Origin: an uncultured Dysosmobacter sp.
GTDB taxonomy: Bacteria; Bacillota; Clostridia; Oscillospirales; Oscillospiraceae
Direction: 5' to 3'
Length of the DNA: 64,000 nucleotides
Assembly: GCF_947631165.1 (NCBI RefSeq)
Contig: NZ_CANRKH010000002.1
Location: forward strand, 98,319 to 162,318
The position numbers and the translations under genes were made by a program. The notes under the pieces are model-generated. The model made no database searches. It saw only the letters and a program-made list of their open reading frames with translations, and was not told the origin of the DNA. Shown here piece by piece: positions 60,260-64,000 of this stretch. Position 1 is the stretch's first letter. Every line of letters begins with the position of its first letter.

Positions 60260-61498
60260 TCAGGCGCTCTTGGACAGGGTATAGCCGGTGAGATAGCCCT
60301 TTTTCGGGTCTGCGCCATGGCTCAGCGGATTCACCCGAACGCCGTTTTCCGTGATCTCGAAATGCAGATGGGGGCCGGTGGAGTTGCCGGTGGAGCCAGT
60401 GATGCCGATGACGTCGCCCTGGTTCACGTATTGGCCCACGGAGACCTTGCGAGTGCTCATGTGGGCGTACAGCGTGGTGTTGCCGCTGCCGTGGGAGATG
60501 ACCACATATTCGCCATAAGAGCTGCTGCGCTGGGAGACGATGACCGTACCGGACTTGGAGGCATAGATAGGCGAGGTGTAGCCCACCCGGCCAATGTCGG
60601 TGCCTTTATGGTTGGTGGAGCCGATGCCGCCGGGAGAAGTCCGCCCGCCCACAGTGGAGGTGATATAGCGGCTGTCCACCGGCCAGATGTAGCCGCCGGG
60701 ATTGGAGTTCACCGGCTTGCCCTGGGCGGCCTGCTGGGCCGCCAGCTCCCGGCTCAGGCGCTGAATCTCCGCCTGAATGGCCTCCTGCTCCGCCTCCATA
60801 TCATCCAGGACCGCCTCCGTCTCGTTCTCGGTGGCAGTCAGCTCCTGGATGACCTTGTTGGCGGCAGTCCGCTGGGCGTTCAGCTCTTTTTTCTTGCTGA
60901 CCAGGTCAGCTTTGGCGGCTTCTTCCTCCTCCTTGCTGCCCTCCAGAGAGGTCTTGGCCTCCTCGATCTCCACCTGGAGAGCCTGGAGGTCGTCGATGAC
61001 CTTCTGATCCGCGCTCATGATCTCATTGATGATGTCCAGGCGGCTCAGCAGGTCCGTGAAGCTCTCCGCCTTGAACAGTACCGACCAATAAGAGACGGTC
61101 CCCCGCTTCTCCATGGCCCGCACCCGCTTGCAGAACAGCTCATACTGAGCGGCTTCCCGTTCCTGGGCGTCCGCCAGCTCCGCCTCCTTCTGGGCGATGA
61201 GGGCGGCGTACTGGTCGATCTGGGCCTCCACGTTGGCGATCTGAGAGGAGGTATTGGCGATCTGCTGGTCCAGCAGATTTTTCCGCTGGATGGCGGTGCT
61301 CTTGTCGCTGGCCAGCGCATCCAGCTTTTTTTGCAGCTCCTTGCGCTGGGCGGTCAGGTCGCTGGCGTCGCCCTTCAGCGCGTCGATATCCGCCTGGGTC
61401 ACCGCCAGCACCGTCGGGGTCAAGTCCACTGCCAGCAGGCAGGCCAACAGCAGCAGTGCCGCCAGCGCGCGGCAGGTCTTTTTCACAGTTTTCCTCAT
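60260..61498 (-). CDS. EnvC-like M23 murein peptidase
   Basis: 412 residues. Signal peptide (TCRALAALLLLACLLAVDLT), a long coiled coil (residues ~35-255) and a LytM/M23 domain with zinc residues in TNHKGTDIGRVG and GPHLHFEI. It follows ftsE-ftsX. Coiled-coil LytM proteins of this kind are activated by FtsEX during division. Confidence 0.92.
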   Translation of the reverse strand: MRKTVKKTCRALAALLLLACLLAVDLTPTVLAVTQADIDALKGDASDLTAQRKELQKKLDALASDKSTAIQRKNLLDQQIANTSSQIANVEAQIDQYAALIAQKEAELADAQEREAAQYELFCKRVRAMEKRGTVSYWSVLFKAESFTDLLSRLDIINEIMSADQKVIDDLQALQVEIEEAKTSLEGSKEEEEAAKADLVSKKKELNAQRTAANKVIQELTATENETEAVLDDMEAEQEAIQAEIQRLSRELAAQQAAQGKPVNSNPGGYIWPVDSRYITSTVGGRTSPGGIGSTNHKGTDIGRVGYTSPIYASKSGTVIVSQRSSSYGEYVVISHGSGNTTLYAHMSTRKVSVGQYVNQGDVIGITGSTGNSTGPHLHFEITENGVRVNPLSHGADPKKGYLTGYTLSKSA

Positions 61499-61502
61499 GG
61501 CG

Positions 61503-62390
61503 TCACACCTGCAAAAATTTCCGGATGGCGGACAGGCTGCCGCCCACGCCGATCAGGATGCCGGCGGCGGCAAAGGTCCCGGCCACCATGGGCCACAGCT
61601 GCTGGAAGGGAATGATGCGGATCAGCTGCATGGCGTCGTTGTTCTCCACGCCCCGGGCCACCGCCTCATACAGTCCCCACTGGGAGAGGAAGGCAATGAC
61701 GGCGCTGAGCAGCCCCAGCAGGAAGCCCTCATACACAAAGGGCCAGCGGATGAAGCCATTGGTGGCGCCCACCATCCGCATGATGGCGATCTCGTCCCGC
61801 CGGTCGAAGGTGGTGAGCTTGATGGTGTTGGAAATGATGAACACCGACACCACGAACAAAATGGCGATGAGGGCCACGCAGACCACGGTGGCCACGTTGC
61901 GGACCGTGACGAAGCCCCCGGCGATCTCCTCATGGGCGTTGACGTCAGAAATGCCGGTCACGCCGGCCACCGCCTCCACCGTGGCGCTCTGCTGCTCCAG
62001 ATCCACCACCTTGATGGCATAGCGGTCCTCGAAGATCTCCGGGTCCAGGTCCTGGAACTGCACCTCCTCGGGGTACTCGGCGGCGAAGGCCGCCGTAGCC
62101 TCCTCCTTGCTGATGAAGGTGGCGGAGGCCACGTTGTCCAGCGCCTCCAGCTCCTTCTGCAGCGCCTTGGCCTGGGCGGTGGTATAGGTGTCGTCCACAT
62201 AGGCCAGGATCTCGTTCTCCCGCTCCAGGTCCTTCAGCTGCTCGTTGGCGTTCACCGCCACCAGGGTAAAGGTGCCCATGATGAGCAGGCAGGCCACGGT
62301 GATGCCGATGGCGGCAAAGCTCATGAAGCCGTGGCTGAACATATTGGAAACGCCCTCGTGGACAAAATATCCCAGATCGTGCTTAGCCAT
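61503..62390 (-). CDS. ftsX: Cell division protein FtsX
   Basis: 295 residues from ATG 62390, overlapping ftsE by 8 nt. Four membrane segments: one near the N-terminus (FAAIGITVACLLIMGTFTLV), then an extracellular domain, then three near the C-terminus (VVCVALIAILFVVSVFIISN and two others). RRDEIAIMRMVGATNGFIRW is the FtsX signature. It transmits ATP-driven signals from FtsE to the murein hydrolase outside. Confidence 0.95.
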   Translation of the reverse strand: MAKHDLGYFVHEGVSNMFSHGFMSFAAIGITVACLLIMGTFTLVAVNANEQLKDLERENEILAYVDDTYTTAQAKALQKELEALDNVASATFISKEEATAAFAAEYPEEVQFQDLDPEIFEDRYAIKVVDLEQQSATVEAVAGVTGISDVNAHEEIAGGFVTVRNVATVVCVALIAILFVVSVFIISNTIKLTTFDRRDEIAIMRMVGATNGFIRWPFVYEGFLLGLLSAVIAFLSQWGLYEAVARGVENNDAMQLIRIIPFQQLWPMVAGTFAAAGILIGVGGSLSAIRKFLQV

Positions 62391-63075
62391 GGATGGTCCC
62401 TCCCACATAGCCGCCCACGCTGTCGTTGACCACGTGGCCGGAGTCGATGGTGATGACCCGCTTGCCGAAGCGGTCCACCAGGTCTTTCTCATGGGTCACC
62501 ACCACCACGGTAGTGCCCAGGGCGTTGATCTTCACCAGCAGGTCCATCAGCTCCAGGGAGCGGTCCGGGTCCAGATTGCCGGTGGGCTCGTCGGCGATGA
62601 TGGTATCCGGGTTGTTCACCAGCGCCCGGGCGATGGCGACCCGCTGCTGCTCGCCGCCGGAAAGCTCCGTGGGATAGCGGGAGGCCTTCTCCTCCAGGCC
62701 CACCAGATTCAGCACATAGGGGATGCGCTCCTGGATCTTTTTGGAGGGCGCTCCCACCGCCCGCATGACGAAGGCCAGATTGTCATAGACCGTCTTTTTC
62801 TCAATGAGGCGGAAGTCCTGGAAGATGACTCCCAGGGTCCGGCGCATCAGGGGGATCTGCTTTCCGGAGATGTTGCTGACGGAAAAGCCGTTGATCATGA
62901 TGCGGCCTCCGCACGGCTCCACCTCCCCCGTCAGCAGCTTGATGATGGTGGACTTTCCGGAACCGGAAGGCCCCACCAGAAACACGAATTCGCCGTCCTC
63001 GATGGTAAGGGTGATGCCCTGGATGGCCTTCGTTCCATTGTCGTATTCCATTTCCACGTCTTTTAAGCGGATCAT
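62383..63075 (-). CDS. ftsE: Cell division ATPase FtsE
   Basis: 230 residues. Walker A VGPSGSGKSTIIKLL, Q-loop VIFQDFRLIEKKTVYDN, signature LSGGEQQRVAIARAL and Walker B TIIADEPTGNLDP, with the H-loop VVVVTHEKDL. Typical FtsE, partner of FtsX. Confidence 0.96.
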   Translation of the reverse strand: MIRLKDVEMEYDNGTKAIQGITLTIEDGEFVFLVGPSGSGKSTIIKLLTGEVEPCGGRIMINGFSVSNISGKQIPLMRRTLGVIFQDFRLIEKKTVYDNLAFVMRAVGAPSKKIQERIPYVLNLVGLEEKASRYPTELSGGEQQRVAIARALVNNPDTIIADEPTGNLDPDRSLELMDLLVKINALGTTVVVVTHEKDLVDRFGKRVITIDSGHVVNDSVGGYVGGTIHG

Positions 63076-63166
63076 CGCGGCACCTCGCAGTAATCGTCTC
63101 GATTGATAACACGTCCCGGCCTGCGGGAATGTTCCCGCTGGTCGACATAATCACAAATTTACAGAC

Positions 63167-63195
63167 ATTATATACGATTTTTCCGCCGGATGCAA
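63167..63195 (-). promoter_or_regulatory. Promoter of the ftsEX operon
   Basis: Minus strand: TTGCAT (63195-63190), 17-nt spacer, TATAAT (63172-63167), about 90 bp upstream of ftsE. Confidence 0.7.
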
Positions 63196-63260
63196 CACCC
63201 TTGGCCCAGGATTTTGCCGGGGAGGGCAGATTTTCCCGGCAGGCAGTCTGGAAAAAGCTG

Positions 63261-63289
63261 GAGACAGCGGACCGCCGCTGTGATATAAT
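63261..63289 (+). promoter_or_regulatory. Promoter of the ECF sigma factor gene
   Basis: TATAAT at 63284-63289 with a weak -35 (GAGACA, 63261-63266) at 17 nt. It argues for ATG 63312 rather than the ATG at 63288, which overlaps the -10 box. Confidence 0.5.
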
Positions 63290-63311
63290 GCCAGTAAAGC
63301 GAGGTGGTGGG

Positions 63312-63830
63312 ATGCTGGTCTACACGCAGATGATCGAAGCGCCGGAGGACAAAGGGAAGTTCCAGCGGGTCTACGACCGCTATCTGGGATTGATGCTCCA
63401 CACGGCGCGGCGGGTCCTGGGAGACGGCCGGGACGCTGAGGATGCGGTGCAGGAGGCGTTTCTCGCCATCGCGAAAAATATTTCAAAAATTTCTGACCCG
63501 GCGTGCAACAAAACGCGAAGCTACGTCGTTACCATTGTTGAGAACAAAGCCATCGACATCTACCGGGCCAGGCGGCGAAAGCCCGCGGAGCCGCTGAACG
63601 AGGAGACGGCGGGCATCCCCTTCCGCGTGGAGGGGAACGCCCTGGCGGACGCCATCGCCCGCCTGCCCGCCCGGTATCGGGAGCTGATCCTCCTGAAATA
63701 CGCCGACGGCTACACCGACCGGGAGCTGACGCACATGCTGGGCCTGAGCTACAGCGGCGTCCGCAGCCTGGACACCCGGGCCAAAAAACAGCTGAAAAAG
63801 CTGCTGGAAGAGGAGGGGATCGACGTATGA
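63312..63830 (+). CDS. ECF-type RNA polymerase sigma factor
   Basis: 172 residues from ATG 63312 after GAGGTGG. Region 2 is GLMLHTARRVLGDGRDAEDA and VQEAFLAIAKNISKI. Region 4 is IARLPARYRELILLKYADGY and TDRELTHMLGLSYSGVRS. It overlaps the next gene by 4 nt, the usual sigma/anti-sigma arrangement. Its stimulus is unknown. Confidence 0.88.
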   Translation: MLVYTQMIEAPEDKGKFQRVYDRYLGLMLHTARRVLGDGRDAEDAVQEAFLAIAKNISKISDPACNKTRSYVVTIVENKAIDIYRARRRKPAEPLNEETAGIPFRVEGNALADAIARLPARYRELILLKYADGYTDRELTHMLGLSYSGVRSLDTRAKKQLKKLLEEEGIDV

Positions 63831-64000
63831 ACATGACAGACGGCGCGCTGCGGCAGGCGGCGGCACTGGCCCGGGACGCCATGCTGGCCTCCCTCCCGGA
63901 GCCGGAGGACTGCCCGGCGGACTGCTCCCCCCGGCTGCGGCGGCGGCTGGACCGGCTGGCCCGGCGCCAGCGGCACCCGGTCCTTTACGGCGCGGCCCGG
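63827..64000 (+). CDS. Start of a probable anti-sigma factor (runs off the edge)
   Basis: 58 residues visible, beginning MNMTDGALRQAAALARDAML. The ATGA overlap with the sigma gene and the helical, charged N-terminus fit a membrane anti-sigma protein. The membrane part would lie beyond the window. Confidence 0.55.
   Translation, partial: MNMTDGALRQAAALARDAMLASLPEPEDCPADCSPRLRRRLDRLARRQRHPVLYGAAR

Noticed and set aside
60233..62429. Two long plus-strand frames opposite the M23, ftsX and ftsE genes
   Set aside because: Antisense shadows of the certain division genes.
1..64000. CRISPR array or rRNA/tRNA genes
   Set aside because: No regularly spaced direct repeats and no RNA-gene signatures were noticed by eye; a tRNA scan would be needed to be certain.

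Overview
The window is a high-GC Clostridia chromosome segment, most like gut Oscillospiraceae judging by gene content and style. It carries one complete-looking temperate phage of about 47.8 kb (11701-59494). Host DNA lies on both sides. Everything here comes from reading the sequence; no database search was run.

Host left arm (1-11700): a MarR-type regulator with its own operator sites, an iron alcohol dehydrogenase and an aldehyde dehydrogenase in one overlapping operon, and a membrane-anchored Ntn-type amidase. A decaying stretch follows (Hsp20 with an odd N-terminus, fragments of a sigma factor, a secreted protein and a DUF4143-type ATPase). Then come a DUF434 protein, a Y-family DNA polymerase, a frameshifted SRAP gene, lysS and greA. 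Host right arm (59495-64000): a gene of unknown function, an EnvC-like M23 peptidase, ftsX, ftsE, and divergently an ECF sigma factor with the start of its probable anti-sigma gene. Without the phage, ftsE-ftsX-M23-unknown-greA-lysS would be contiguous on the minus strand. The phage sits in the last codons of the unknown gene and supplies a replacement C-terminus.

Phage early region (11818-25640, all +): a stand-alone homologue of the transposase DNA-binding region, many small proteins, a second target gene of the diversity-generating retroelement (DGR), an HUH rolling-circle initiator, HD hydrolase, RecU, two frameshifted DNA methyltransferases, ASCH and radical-SAM proteins, ParA/ParB and an ArpU-like regulator. 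Late region (25837-55301): a lambda-type head module, a P2-type contractile tail (sheath, tube, gpE/E' frameshift, tape measure, X, D, U, W, J, I, H), a complete DGR (Avd, template repeat, reverse transcriptase, variable receptor-binding protein) and lysis genes. Three leftward accessory genes (34902, 39582, 57097) interrupt this pattern.

Control and integration (55312-59494): a leftward operon, a ribbon-helix-helix regulator, an XRE regulator and, at the extreme right end, an IS30-family DDE transposase. I recognise no tyrosine or serine integrase. The phage is bounded by a 15-bp direct repeat with 16/25 imperfect inverted repeats just inside it. The transposase promoter carries the same operator as the ribbon-helix-helix gene and the leftward operon. 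The most interesting reading is a P2/lambda-like phage that moves by an IS30-type transposase under repressor control, similar in logic to Mu. The second highlight is that the DGR has two targets 36 kb apart, with 25 of 26 template-to-variable changes at template adenines.
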